Assembly: GCF_014395975.1 (NCBI RefSeq)
Contig: NZ_CP060714.1
Location: forward strand, 2,046,001-2,110,000
Origin: Diaphorobacter ruginosibacter
GTDB taxonomy: Bacteria > Pseudomonadota > Gammaproteobacteria > Burkholderiales > Burkholderiaceae_C
DNA: 64,000 nt
Direction of reading: 5' to 3'
Both the position numbers and the translations under genes were made by a program. The first letter of the stretch is position 1. Each line of letters opens with the position of its first letter. This document shows, piece after piece, positions 28,402 to 36,584 of this stretch. The notes under the pieces were generated by a model. The model searched no databases, was not told the origin of the DNA, and worked only from the letters and a program-made list of their open reading frames with translations.

Positions 28402-28512
28402 CGCGCCCATGCGCCCTGTGCGCAGCCTGCCATCCGCATCCGTGCGCGCAGAACGCAGCCGGAGCGGTTCGCGGCGAGCGCCGCCGTCCAACCCTGAATC
28501 GGAGACAACACT

Positions 28513-29562
28513 GTGTCAGACCAAGCACTGCGCGTAGGCATCATTGGCGACGGCTTCATGCAGCCGTCCTTTTTCGAGAAAGCGCTGCGGCAACGCCTGC
28601 CGGAAACGGCCATGGACATCCGCAGCCTGTACCTGGACTGGCCGCTCAGGCTGGTCACGACCAAGAAGGATCCGGCGCTGCCGGTCGCGGAGTTTCTTGG
28701 CCGCCCTGAGGACTATTTCGACTTCTGCGCGGATCGCGAGGTGTTGGTCGTGCACCTGGCGCCGGTCGTGGCGGCAACGATGGAGCGCGCGCCGTCCCTG
28801 AGAGTGATCGCTGTCTCGCGCGGCGGGCCGGTGAACGTGGAAGTCAAGGCGGCGCGCGAGCGCGGCATCACGGTGATCAACACGCCGGGCCGCAATGCAT
28901 CGGCGGTGGCTGAGTTCACCGTGGGTTCGCTGCTCGCGGAGACGCGCAACATCGTGCGCGGCCACCTCTCGGTCAGGGACGGCAGCTTCCGCCGCGACTT
29001 CTATCACCACGATCATGCGGGCCGCGAGCTGTGCGAGCTCACCGTGGGCATCGTCGGCTTCGGTGATATTGGCTCGCGCGTGGCACGCCTGCTCGTACCC
29101 TTCGGATGCCGCATCCTCGTGGCCGATCCCTACCGGGAATTGACGGCAGAGGAACAGGCGCTCGGCATTCGCAAGGTACCGCTCGACGACCTGATCGCCA
29201 GTGCCGACGTGATCACGCTGCATCCCAAGGTCACGCCCGAGACGCAGAAGATGATCGGCCCGCGCGAGATCGCCCGCATGAAGAAGGGGGCCTACATCGT
29301 CAATACCACGCGCGGACAGGTACTCGACTATGACGGGCTGTACGCGGGCCTGACCAGCGGCCAGCTGGCGGGCGCGGCGCTTGACACGTTCGACCCGGAA
29401 CCGCCGAAGCCGGACTCCCCATTGCTGCGTTTGCCCAACGTGACGCTGTCGCCCCATATCGCGGGCGCGTCGATCTACAGCATCACCAAGGCGGCGAACA
29501 TGCTGGCGGACGACATCGCGCGCATTCTGGCGCGCACGGCACCCCTGCACGGGGCCAGGTGA
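28513..29562 (+). CDS. D-isomer-specific 2-hydroxyacid dehydrogenase
   Basis: Encodes 349 residues of the SerA/CtBP fold. NAD-binding motif VGIVGFGDIGSRVARLL, then the catalytic Arg in NTTRGQVLDYDGL, Glu in DTFDPEPP and His in LSPHIAGAS. Residues 50-110 form the substrate domain with the VAVSRGGPVNV segment. Start is a GTG at 28513 with GGAGAC upstream. In this operon it probably oxidises a sugar-derived 2-hydroxyacid or reduces the keto acid; substrate is unknown. 3-Phosphoglycerate dehydrogenase proper is longer or carries an ACT domain, absent here. Confidence 0.9.
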   Translation: MSDQALRVGIIGDGFMQPSFFEKALRQRLPETAMDIRSLYLDWPLRLVTTKKDPALPVAEFLGRPEDYFDFCADREVLVVHLAPVVAATMERAPSLRVIAVSRGGPVNVEVKAARERGITVINTPGRNASAVAEFTVGSLLAETRNIVRGHLSVRDGSFRRDFYHHDHAGRELCELTVGIVGFGDIGSRVARLLVPFGCRILVADPYRELTAEEQALGIRKVPLDDLIASADVITLHPKVTPETQKMIGPREIARMKKGAYIVNTTRGQVLDYDGLYAGLTSGQLAGAALDTFDPEPPKPDSPLLRLPNVTLSPHIAGASIYSITKAANMLADDIARILARTAPLHGAR

Positions 29563-29609
29563 GATCGCGCCGAACAGGACACAACAACACACAACACCGG
29601 AGCACCATC

Positions 29610-30290
29610 ATGAGTGAAAACAACGACCTTGCCATTCGCACCAGCATCGTCAAGGCGCTGCAGAGCATGTCGCAGCTGGGCATCAACAAGGGTACCTCGG
29701 GCAATGTGAGCGTGCGGGGCGACAACGGCTTCTATGTCTCGCCCACGGGACTGCCGTACGTGGGCATGCAGCCGGAGCACATCGTGTTCATGAACTGGGA
29801 CGGCACATTCAGCGGTGACGTGCTGCCATCGAGCGAATGGCGCTTTCATCGCGACATCCTGGCCGAGCGCACCGAGCTGAACGCCGTGGTGCACACGCAC
29901 TCGACCCATGCGACGGCGGTCAGCATCCTGGGCCACGACATTCCAGCGATCCACTACGTGGTCGCCGCCGCGGGAGGCAACAGCATCCCCTGCGCCAAAT
30001 ACGAGACCTTTGGAACGGAGGAGCTGGGTCACGCGATCCTCAAGGCCATGAAGGGCCGCCGCGCGTGCCTGCTCGCACACCACGGCACGATCGCTGCGGG
30101 CGTGAACCTTGCGCGTGCCATGGCGCTGTCGGTCACCGTGGAGGAGATGGCCTCGCTCTATCTCGCCTGCCTGCCGCACGGCAACCCGCCAACGCTGTCC
30201 GATGAGGAAATGCTGCGCGTGCTGGAGAAGTTCAAGACCTACGGCCAGCAGCCGACGACTTCCCAAGAGAAAATCCGCCAGGCCTTGTAG
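29610..30290 (+). CDS. Class II aldolase/adducin-family protein (FucA/AraD-like)
   Basis: Encodes 226 residues. Zinc-dependent class II aldolase fold with NKGTSGNVSVR (phosphate loop), a catalytic glutamate in PSSEWRFH (E76), zinc histidines in VVHTHSTH (H95, H97) and LLAHHGT (H157/H158). The fold covers L-fuculose-1-phosphate aldolase and L-ribulose-5-phosphate 4-epimerase; the glutamate after SS favours aldolase activity. Next to an FGGY kinase, it probably cleaves or epimerises the phosphorylated sugar. GGAG lies before the start at 29610. Confidence 0.92.
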   Translation: MSENNDLAIRTSIVKALQSMSQLGINKGTSGNVSVRGDNGFYVSPTGLPYVGMQPEHIVFMNWDGTFSGDVLPSSEWRFHRDILAERTELNAVVHTHSTHATAVSILGHDIPAIHYVVAAAGGNSIPCAKYETFGTEELGHAILKAMKGRRACLLAHHGTIAAGVNLARAMALSVTVEEMASLYLACLPHGNPPTLSDEEMLRVLEKFKTYGQQPTTSQEKIRQAL

Positions 30291-30307
30291 TCGCCCAGGG
30301 AGACGCC

Positions 30308-31807
30308 GTGCAGGAACTGATTTTTTGTCTCGATTCGGGAACCACATCGGTCAAGGCGGCGGCGCTGAACCTGCAGGGCGAACTCGTGAGCCTGAGCGAG
30401 CGGCCCAATTCCGCGCTGCGCCGATGCGGCATACAGGTCGAGCAGGACATGGCTGCCAGCCTGGAGGATGCGCTGCGCGTGCTGCACGACTGCGTACTGA
30501 GTGCGCAGGGCCGGGCGCTCGGCCTGATTCTCACGGGGCAGGGCGAGGGGCTGTGGCCGCTTGACCGGCAAGGGCGCGTCTTTCGCCCGGCCATCACATG
30601 GCTGGACGGCCGCGCCGCATTGCTCGCGACCGATGCCGCGCTGCGTCCTGCGCTCACGAAGGTGGCGGGCATCACGGGGTCGCGGCCCACGGCGGCGTCG
30701 CCCTCGCTCCAGGCGCTGTGGCTGCAGCGCAGCGAGCCCGATCAGTGGGCGCGCACCGGCCATGTGCTCCGTGCGAAGGAATGGCTCTTCCACGGCCTGA
30801 CGGGGGAGTTCGTCAGCGAGCCATCGACGGCGATCCTGGCATGGGGCAACTGGCGCACGCAGCAATTGAGCCCGCAGATCGAAGAGCATCTGGGGCTTGC
30901 GGGCCTGATGGAGCGCCTGCCCGTGCTCGAGCGGCTCGCGGGAACCTCACGGCCGCTGCAGGCTGGCATGGCGGCGCAGACCGGGCTGCCCCAGGGGCTG
31001 CCGGTGCTGCTCGGGCCGAGCGACGTGCAGACCACGGCGATCGGGCTCGGCGCCGGGGTGCTCGACGACGTGCAGCGCGCCTCGATCTTCGGCACCAGCG
31101 CCGTGCATATCGGGCACTTTGCGTCCGCGAGCGCCGTTCCAGCGATCCGGCCCGCGGGCAGCATGGTGCAGGCTTCGGTGCGCGAGGGGGCGGTGTTCTG
31201 CATCTTCCCGGGGCTCAACGGAACGACGTCATTCAGGCACCTGCATGCACTCACCGGAGCGCCCGAACAGGCCGTGGCCATGGCACCGAGCGGCATCGTG
31301 CTGCAGCCGTTCTTCGAACCGGGGGGCGAGCGTGCGCCCGTCACCAACCCGGCGGCGCGTGCCGCGATGCTCGGGATGAGCTCGCAATCGAGCCGCGAGG
31401 AGATGAGCTGGGCGGGCAGGGAGGCGCTGGCCTTCAATGCCCGCCTGTGCCACGATGCCATGGGGGCGTTCGATGGGCGCCTTGCATTCGGCGGGGGGCT
31501 TGCGCAGGAAGCGGATTTCGCTCCTTTGCTTGCCACGGTGTTCCAGCGCCCCGTGTGGCGCCCGCAATCGGCGCACGCGGGGCTGCTGGGCCTGGGCCTG
31601 CTCGCGGCCTCCGTGCTGTGCAGGGAGACGCCGCGTGCCGTGGGTGCGCGTTGGCTCAAGGGGGCGGGGCACCTCACGGCATCGATGGAGGGGCCGCACG
31701 CGGACTACGCGCAGCGCAAGTTCAGCATCTACAGCCGCATGCTCGAGGTGATGCAGCCGCTGTGGACGGAGCTGGCCGAACTGCAGCGGATGGCTCAGCG
31801 CCTATGA
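30308..31807 (+). CDS. FGGY-family carbohydrate kinase
   Basis: Encodes 499 residues, the length of xylulose/3-ketogulonate-type kinases. N-terminal phosphate motif LDSGTTSVKAAAL, catalytic Asp region ITWLDGRA, second actin-fold domain with GPSDVQTTAIGLG, FGTSAVHIG and LAFGGGLAQ, and the adenosine motif. It should phosphorylate a ketose or polyol for the adjacent aldolase. The start is GTG at 30308 with GGGAG upstream, 17 bp after the aldolase stop. Its last 6 bp overlap the convergent LysR gene. Substrate candidates include a ketopentose, ketotetrose or ketohexonate; the sequence does not decide. Confidence 0.9.
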   Translation: MQELIFCLDSGTTSVKAAALNLQGELVSLSERPNSALRRCGIQVEQDMAASLEDALRVLHDCVLSAQGRALGLILTGQGEGLWPLDRQGRVFRPAITWLDGRAALLATDAALRPALTKVAGITGSRPTAASPSLQALWLQRSEPDQWARTGHVLRAKEWLFHGLTGEFVSEPSTAILAWGNWRTQQLSPQIEEHLGLAGLMERLPVLERLAGTSRPLQAGMAAQTGLPQGLPVLLGPSDVQTTAIGLGAGVLDDVQRASIFGTSAVHIGHFASASAVPAIRPAGSMVQASVREGAVFCIFPGLNGTTSFRHLHALTGAPEQAVAMAPSGIVLQPFFEPGGERAPVTNPAARAAMLGMSSQSSREEMSWAGREALAFNARLCHDAMGAFDGRLAFGGGLAQEADFAPLLATVFQRPVWRPQSAHAGLLGLGLLAASVLCRETPRAVGARWLKGAGHLTASMEGPHADYAQRKFSIYSRMLEVMQPLWTELAELQRMAQRL

Positions 31808-32695
31808 GGCCTGGGGCGCGGGCTCGTCCATGAAATCGCGGTCGAACGAGGACAGCAGGGCCGCCGTGATCGAGTGCCGGTGGTGCGTCTTGCGGGCGAC
31901 CAGCGAAATGGGACGCAGGAAATCCGGCAGCCGCACCACGCGCAGATGGGGGTCGAGATGCCAGGCAGCACCCGGAATCAGCGGCACGATCGATATGCCG
32001 AAGCCCTGCGCCACCACGCTGGAGATGGCGCTCAGCGAGTTGAGTTCCATTGACGGGCGCGACAGCACGCCGTTCCTGACGCGATAGGCCTCGATCATCT
32101 GGCCGGTCCACGAGCTGGGTTCGAAAGCGATGTATGGAGTGTCCGAGCGCAGCGTGCTCATCACGCCGTCGCATGGCTGGTTGCGGGCGGTGATCAGCGC
32201 ATAGGGTTCGCTGTAGAGATGGTGCACCGACAGCGCGGTGGGAAAGTCCTGGGGCGGCTCGATCACGATGGCGGCATCCAGGGTGCCGCGGTCCACCTGT
32301 GCGAGCAGCTCGCGGCACAACCCGGCGACGATCTTGATCTCGAGGCACGGGTTCTGCTCCGTGATCTGCCGCAGAAACCTCGGCAGCATGCCTGACAGCG
32401 CGCTGTTGATCACCCCGAGCGAGAAGGTGCCCGCGGCGGCCTGGCCGCTGCCGATGGTCTTCATTTCCTCGTAGATGGTGACGATCTGCTCGGCAAGCCC
32501 CACGAGCTGGTGACCGGCGGGCGTGAATTCGATGGAGCGCTTGGTGCGCTCGAAGAGCTTGACCCCGAGTTCTTCCTCGATGTTCTTGAGCTGCACGCTC
32601 ACCGCCGCCTGCGACAGGTGCACGTTCTCGGCGGCGGCGACCACCGTGCCATAGCGATGCAGGGCGAGAAAGGAGCGCAGACTTCGAATCAGCAT
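31802..32695 (-). CDS. LysR-family transcriptional regulator 1
   Basis: Encodes 297 residues. Winged helix-turn-helix at residues 1-60 (ALHRYGTVVAAAENVHLSQAAVSVQLKNIEEELGVKLFERTKR) followed by the periplasmic-binding-like inducer domain. Start at 32695 has GAGGTG six bases upstream; a GTG at 32704 is possible. It is convergent with and overlaps the kinase gene, so it closes the catabolic operon and is the best candidate for its regulator, though a LysR site is expected to read T-N11-A and the 18-bp palindrome upstream of the operon is 9.8 kb away. Confidence 0.9.
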   Translation of the reverse strand: MLIRSLRSFLALHRYGTVVAAAENVHLSQAAVSVQLKNIEEELGVKLFERTKRSIEFTPAGHQLVGLAEQIVTIYEEMKTIGSGQAAAGTFSLGVINSALSGMLPRFLRQITEQNPCLEIKIVAGLCRELLAQVDRGTLDAAIVIEPPQDFPTALSVHHLYSEPYALITARNQPCDGVMSTLRSDTPYIAFEPSSWTGQMIEAYRVRNGVLSRPSMELNSLSAISSVVAQGFGISIVPLIPGAAWHLDPHLRVVRLPDFLRPISLVARKTHHRHSITAALLSSFDRDFMDEPAPQAS

Positions 32696-32896
32696 GGGAG
32701 GCACCTCACTGTCAGCGAAACGGGCAGCCGCCTATCTTAGTCCGCAGGGGCTCCGCAGGGCCCGGCATCGGCGAGGCCCTGTTGGCAACTTTCCTTGGCG
32801 ACTGGGTGAAAACCCGGGCAGCATCGCGGAGCCATGCCTCCGCGCGGGCAGGGAACTACTTACCTTTGGCGCCATGCCGCTCCCTAAAATCCCGCC

Positions 32897-33862
32897 ATGT
32901 CCATGCATTTCGATTTAGTAGACCTGCGGCTGATGGTGCATATCGCGGAAGCCAACAGCATGACGCGAGGCGCGGAGCTGTCGTTCATTTCACTGCCCGC
33001 AGCGAGCACGCGCGTGAAGAATCTCGAGGAGAGCATCGGCACCAAGCTGCTGTACCGCACCAGCCAGGGGGTGACACTGACCCCGCCGGGGCAGGCCTTC
33101 GTCTCGCATGCACGCATGGTGCTGTCCCAGATCGAGCATCTGCGAGGGGACATGCAGGAGTACGCCAGCGGGATCAAGGGCCATGTACGCGTGTTTGCCA
33201 ACACCACGTCGCTCGGGGAGTTTCTGCCGCCCGTTTTGCGGCTGTTCCTGCAGCGCCACCCCGACGTGAACATCGATCTGCGCGAGCGGTTGTCGCACGA
33301 CATCGTGCGGGCGGTGACGGAAGGGCAGACGGACATCGGCATCGTCGCCGGTCTGGTCCGCACGGAAAGCCTGGAGACACTGCCCTACCACCGCGACAGG
33401 CTGGTGCTGGTCGTGCCGAGGGGCCATGCACTTGACGGTGCGGCGCAGGTGGCATTCGCCGACACGCTCGAGCTCGACTATGTCGGCCTGCATGAATCCA
33501 GTGCCATCCATGCTTTTCTGCGGCAGGCAAGCGACGAGTTGCACCGAGCCATCAAGCTGCGCATCCAGGTGGGGAACTTCGAGACCGCGTGCCGCATGAT
33601 CGCCTCCGGCGTGGGGGTGGGAGTGCTTCCCGAATCCGCGGCAGGCAGGCACGCGCGCGCCATGGATATCGCGATCGTTCCGCTGTCGGATGCGTGGTCG
33701 GTGCGAGAGATGCAGATCTGCGTGCGCAGCCTGGCTGCGTTGCCCTCGTTCGCACAGGAACTGGTGCAGCTGCTGGTGGCCGATGCGAGCGGCGATCTCG
33801 GGCCGGAGGAGCAGGGAATGCGGGACGCGAGGGACGAGAGGAACATGCGAACGCTTTTCTGA
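32897..33862 (+). CDS. LysR-family transcriptional regulator 2
   Basis: Encodes 321 residues with a LysR helix-turn-helix (MVHIAEANSMTRGAELSFISLPAASTRVKNLEESIGTKLLYRT) and an inducer domain (HVRVFANTTSLGEFLPPVLRLFLQRHPDVNIDLRE). The C-terminus has a charged tail (GMRDARDERNMRTLF). It is divergent from LysR 1 across a 201-bp gap in which I see no clear palindrome. It sits 84 bp upstream of an FAD oxidoreductase in the same direction, which may be its target. A second ATG (MHFDL) six bases later is possible. Confidence 0.9.
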   Translation: MSMHFDLVDLRLMVHIAEANSMTRGAELSFISLPAASTRVKNLEESIGTKLLYRTSQGVTLTPPGQAFVSHARMVLSQIEHLRGDMQEYASGIKGHVRVFANTTSLGEFLPPVLRLFLQRHPDVNIDLRERLSHDIVRAVTEGQTDIGIVAGLVRTESLETLPYHRDRLVLVVPRGHALDGAAQVAFADTLELDYVGLHESSAIHAFLRQASDELHRAIKLRIQVGNFETACRMIASGVGVGVLPESAAGRHARAMDIAIVPLSDAWSVREMQICVRSLAALPSFAQELVQLLVADASGDLGPEEQGMRDARDERNMRTLF

Positions 33863-33946
33863 CGATGCAGCGGCAGGCGGTGTTTCCGCTCGTTCGCGGC
33901 CGTCGTTTTGTGGGGAATAATGCCTCTCTTTCCTTGAAAGGCAACC

Positions 33947-35047
33947 GTGGTGGACAAGGTCGATTGCGTGGTGATGGGGGCCGGGGTCGTCGGCCTGGCG
34001 GTGGCGCGTGCCATGGCATTGCGTGGGCGGGAGGTGCTGATCCTGGAGGCCGCGGGTGCCATCGGCACCGAGACGTCCTCGCGCAACAGCGAGGTGATTC
34101 ACGCCGGCATCTACTACCCGGAGGGTTCACTGAAGGCGCAGCTGTGCGTGCGCGGCAAGCAGAAGCTCTATGCGTATTGCGAGGAGCGCGGCATCGCCCA
34201 CAGGCGCTGCGGCAAGCTCATCGTCGCCACATCCGAAGCGCAGCGCGATGCACTGCAAGGCATTGCCCGCCATGCGGCGGCCAATGGGGTGAATGATCTC
34301 GAAGTCTTGAGCGCGGAGCAGGCAAGGGCGCTCGAGCCTTCGCTGCACTGCGTGGCGGCGCTGCTGTCGCCAAGCACCGGCATCGTCGACAGCCATGGAC
34401 TGATGCTGTCACTGCTGGGCGACGTAGAGAACCACGGCGGCGCGCTTGCGCTGCAGTCGCCCGTCGCCGATGCGGTCTGCGGCGCGGAGGGCATCCTCGT
34501 GCGGGCGGCCGATGGTACCGAACTGCTGGCCCGGACCGTGATCAATGCGGCCGGCCTGCATGCCCCCGACCTTGCAAGGCGCTTTGATGGGCTGGCTGCG
34601 CGTCACGTACCGCAGGCCCACTATGCCAAGGGCAACTACTTCACGCTGGGCGGGCGGGCGCCGTTCACGCATCTGATCTATCCGGTGCCCGAAGCCGCAG
34701 GGCTTGGCGTGCATCTCACGCTCGACCTGGGCGGACAGGCCAAGTTCGGTCCGGACGTGGAATGGGTCGATGGCCCCGATCAATTGGTCGTCGACGAGAC
34801 GCGCTGCGCCGGCTTCTATGACGAGGTGCGCAAGTACTGGCCCGATCTTGCCGATGGCGCGCTGACGGCGGGCTACGCCGGCATACGGCCCAAGATCTCG
34901 GGCCCAGGCGAGGCGGCGGCGGACTTCGTCATCCAGGGACCGCAGGTGCATGGCGTGCCGGGTCTCGTGAATCTGTTCGGCATCGAATCGCCCGGGCTCA
35001 CCAGTTCGCTGGCGATCGGGGAGCACGTTGCCGCGCTGGCGGCCTAA
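33947..35047 (+). CDS. FAD-dependent oxidoreductase (DAO family, L-2-hydroxyglutarate oxidase-like)
   Basis: Encodes 366 residues. FAD dinucleotide motif VVMGAGVVGLAVARAMA at residues 8-24 and a glutamate for the ribose (LILEAA), the ETSSRNSEVIHAGIYYPEGSLKA signature typical of LhgO/YgaF-like oxidases, and a C-terminal FGIESPGLTSSLAIGE motif. These enzymes oxidise 2-hydroxyacids such as L-2-hydroxyglutarate at the membrane or in the cytosol. Start is GTG at 33947 or 33950, with AAAGG upstream. Substrate specificity is inference from family resemblance. Confidence 0.87.
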   Translation: MVDKVDCVVMGAGVVGLAVARAMALRGREVLILEAAGAIGTETSSRNSEVIHAGIYYPEGSLKAQLCVRGKQKLYAYCEERGIAHRRCGKLIVATSEAQRDALQGIARHAAANGVNDLEVLSAEQARALEPSLHCVAALLSPSTGIVDSHGLMLSLLGDVENHGGALALQSPVADAVCGAEGILVRAADGTELLARTVINAAGLHAPDLARRFDGLAARHVPQAHYAKGNYFTLGGRAPFTHLIYPVPEAAGLGVHLTLDLGGQAKFGPDVEWVDGPDQLVVDETRCAGFYDEVRKYWPDLADGALTAGYAGIRPKISGPGEAAADFVIQGPQVHGVPGLVNLFGIESPGLTSSLAIGEHVAALAA

Positions 35048-35150
35048 TGATGACGGGCATTGTCAGCCCCGCGTTTGAGCCAGACAACGTGCCGCCCCGC
35101 GAGACGCATTGGAATTTGTGGAAATGGCATCCAAACGTCTAAGATGTGGC

Positions 35151-35160
35151 GTAGGCCTAC
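35151..35160. promoter_or_regulatory. GTAGGCCTAC palindrome in the promoter region of the yqjD-like gene
   Basis: A perfect 10-bp palindrome, 63 bp upstream of the start. A promoter candidate (TTGTGG 35116-35121, 17 bases, CTAAGA 35139-35144) ends just before it. Confidence 0.35.
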
Positions 35161-35223
35161 ACGAGTGGTGATCGCTTCCACTTATCGTTGGGTGAAATTC
35201 AATTTACAGGACGAGGTTTTCAT

Positions 35224-35532
35224 ATGAGCTCTGCAGCTGACAAGATTTCGAGTGCACAAGACGATCTGGAAAAACTGGTGGGCGATCTGCGCGGACTGCT
35301 GTCCAGCAAGGATCTGGACAGCGTTCCCGAGATCCGCCAGCTGCGCAAGCGTCTCGACGACAGCCTCTACACCGTGAAGGACTCGGCCGTTCGCGCTGCG
35401 CAGGAAGCTGCCTACCAGGCCAAGGAGGCCGCACGCGTCGCCAATACCTATGCACACGACGAGCCATGGCGCGTTGCCAGCGCCGCATTGGCCGTGGGTG
35501 CCCTGGTGGGTTTCCTGCTTGCACGTCGCTGA
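35224..35532 (+). CDS. DUF883 (ElaB/YqjD-like) inner-membrane protein
   Basis: Encodes 102 residues: an amphipathic, coiled-coil-like N-terminus (residues 1-75) and one C-terminal membrane helix with a GALVGFLLARR end, the layout of YqjD/ElaB/YgaM. Escherichia coli YqjD associates with ribosomes and the inner membrane in stationary phase. AGGACGAGG lies before the start at 35224. First gene of a three-gene set like yqjD-yqjE-yqjK. Confidence 0.9.
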   Translation: MSSAADKISSAQDDLEKLVGDLRGLLSSKDLDSVPEIRQLRKRLDDSLYTVKDSAVRAAQEAAYQAKEAARVANTYAHDEPWRVASAALAVGALVGFLLARR

Positions 35533-35631
35533 TCGGGGCAACCGCATCCTCCGCATTGATTCGGCAACGGGGCGGGCCATGCGCCGCTCCGCCTGCCGCA
35601 GCATCATCCTCCTGGAAAGGCGAGTCGGCGC

Positions 35632-36027
35632 ATGAACCTCATAGCTTTGCTTGGACTGGAAGGCCTGGTCGCACGATGGCGCGCCAATGTGATCGAGGGC
35701 GCCATCGCGGTGGAAGACCGGCTGGAGCTGGCCGGCATGGAATGGGCAGACCAGAAGCGACGCATGCTGACACTGGCCATCCTGGCCATTATCGCGGGCG
35801 GATTGACCGTCATTGCGCTGATCATGTTGTCACTGGCGGTGCTGGTCAGCTACTGGGACACGCCTGATCGCGCCACGGTGGGCTGGATTCTTGCGGCCGT
35901 CTGGGGGCTTCTCTGGATCGTGGTGCTGGCGGCTCTCGTGGTGATCGCCAAGCGTGCGAGCAGTGCGTTTGCGCTGACCAAGCGCGTTCTGGCTCGTGAC
36001 TGGAAATATGTGAAGGATCAGCTGTGA
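35632..36027 (+). CDS. YqjE-like phage-holin-family membrane protein
   Basis: Encodes 131 residues with two adjacent membrane helices (about 49-72 and 82-107: LAILAIIAGGLTVIALIMLSL and VGWILAAVWGLLWIVVLAALVVI) joined by a short DTPDRAT turn, and a charged N-terminus. It matches the YqjE/holin-superfamily (PF07332) group, which is chromosomal and not tied to phage lysis here. It is sandwiched between yqjD- and yqjK-like genes and overlaps the next gene by 4 bp. Confidence 0.87.
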   Translation: MNLIALLGLEGLVARWRANVIEGAIAVEDRLELAGMEWADQKRRMLTLAILAIIAGGLTVIALIMLSLAVLVSYWDTPDRATVGWILAAVWGLLWIVVLAALVVIAKRASSAFALTKRVLARDWKYVKDQL

Positions 36028-36407
36028 CGAGTCCATCCTCCACCCATTCTCCCTCCCATCGCACTCACCCGACTGCCGCAGCGAAATCTGCTGTGTCGGC
36101 TGTCACCCAGGAAATGGATGCGGCCCTGGCCACGCCGGCGCAGCGCGAAGTGCTCAAGCGCATCGATGCCCAGCGCGAACGTCTGCATGCGCGCCGTCTG
36201 GCGCTGCAACAGGCGCGGGCGCTCAAGGACAGCACCAGCCCGCATGTGGATGCTGGTGCGCCATTGCCGGTGCGCCTGATCACCTTTGCGAAGCTGCATC
36301 CGGTGGCCGTGGCCGCGGCCTTGGGCCTGGCCCTGGCTGCGGGTCCAGGCAAGCTGATCCGCCTGGCGGGAGTGGTTCTGCCGATCGTGATGCGCATGCG
36401 CCGCTGA
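36024..36407 (+). CDS. YqjK-like small membrane-associated protein
   Basis: Encodes 127 residues. A basic, Ala/Gln/Arg-rich helical region (EVLKRIDAQRERLHARRLALQQARALK, about 45-70) precedes one hydrophobic helix (HPVAVAAALGLALAAG) and a basic RMRR tail. Position and composition match yqjK. The GTG start overlaps the yqjE-like stop (GTGA), giving translational coupling. A terminator follows at 36446. Confidence 0.75.
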   Translation: MTSPSSTHSPSHRTHPTAAAKSAVSAVTQEMDAALATPAQREVLKRIDAQRERLHARRLALQQARALKDSTSPHVDAGAPLPVRLITFAKLHPVAVAAALGLALAAGPGKLIRLAGVVLPIVMRMRR

Positions 36408-36445
36408 GGGATCGCAGCGCTCTCAGCGCGCTCCCAGTGCGATAT

Positions 36446-36478
36446 CGCCCACCTTTGCCATGCAGGGTGGGCGTTTTT
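36446..36478 (+). terminator. Rho-independent terminator of the yqjD-E-K-like operon
   Basis: CGCCCACC pairs with GGTGGGCG across a 12-nt loop and is followed by five T. Confidence 0.85.
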
Positions 36479-36486
36479 CATCGCCG

Positions 36487-36557
36487 GGCCGCCCCAAGAT
36501 GAAAAGCGCCCCCTCGGGGGGGCAGCGGACCATGCGAAGCAGGGAAGCGTGGAGGCC
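36487..36557. repeat. Comamonadaceae-type intergenic repeat
   Basis: About 70 bp beginning GGGCCGCCCCAAG, with a central CCCCCTCGGGGGG hairpin and ending near GCGTGGAGGCC. From memory, elements with this GGCCGCCCC-(CCCCCTCGGGGGG)-AGCG-GTGGGGGCC plan are frequent between genes in this family. Only one copy is seen in this window. Confidence 0.5.
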
Positions 36558-36584
36558 ATTTTTCATGTGTGCGTCAACTGGTCT

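Noticed and set aside
35632..36027. Prophage remnant, because the product is in a phage-holin superfamily
   Set aside because: The gene is the yqjE-like member of a yqjD-E-K set; no other phage gene is nearby.
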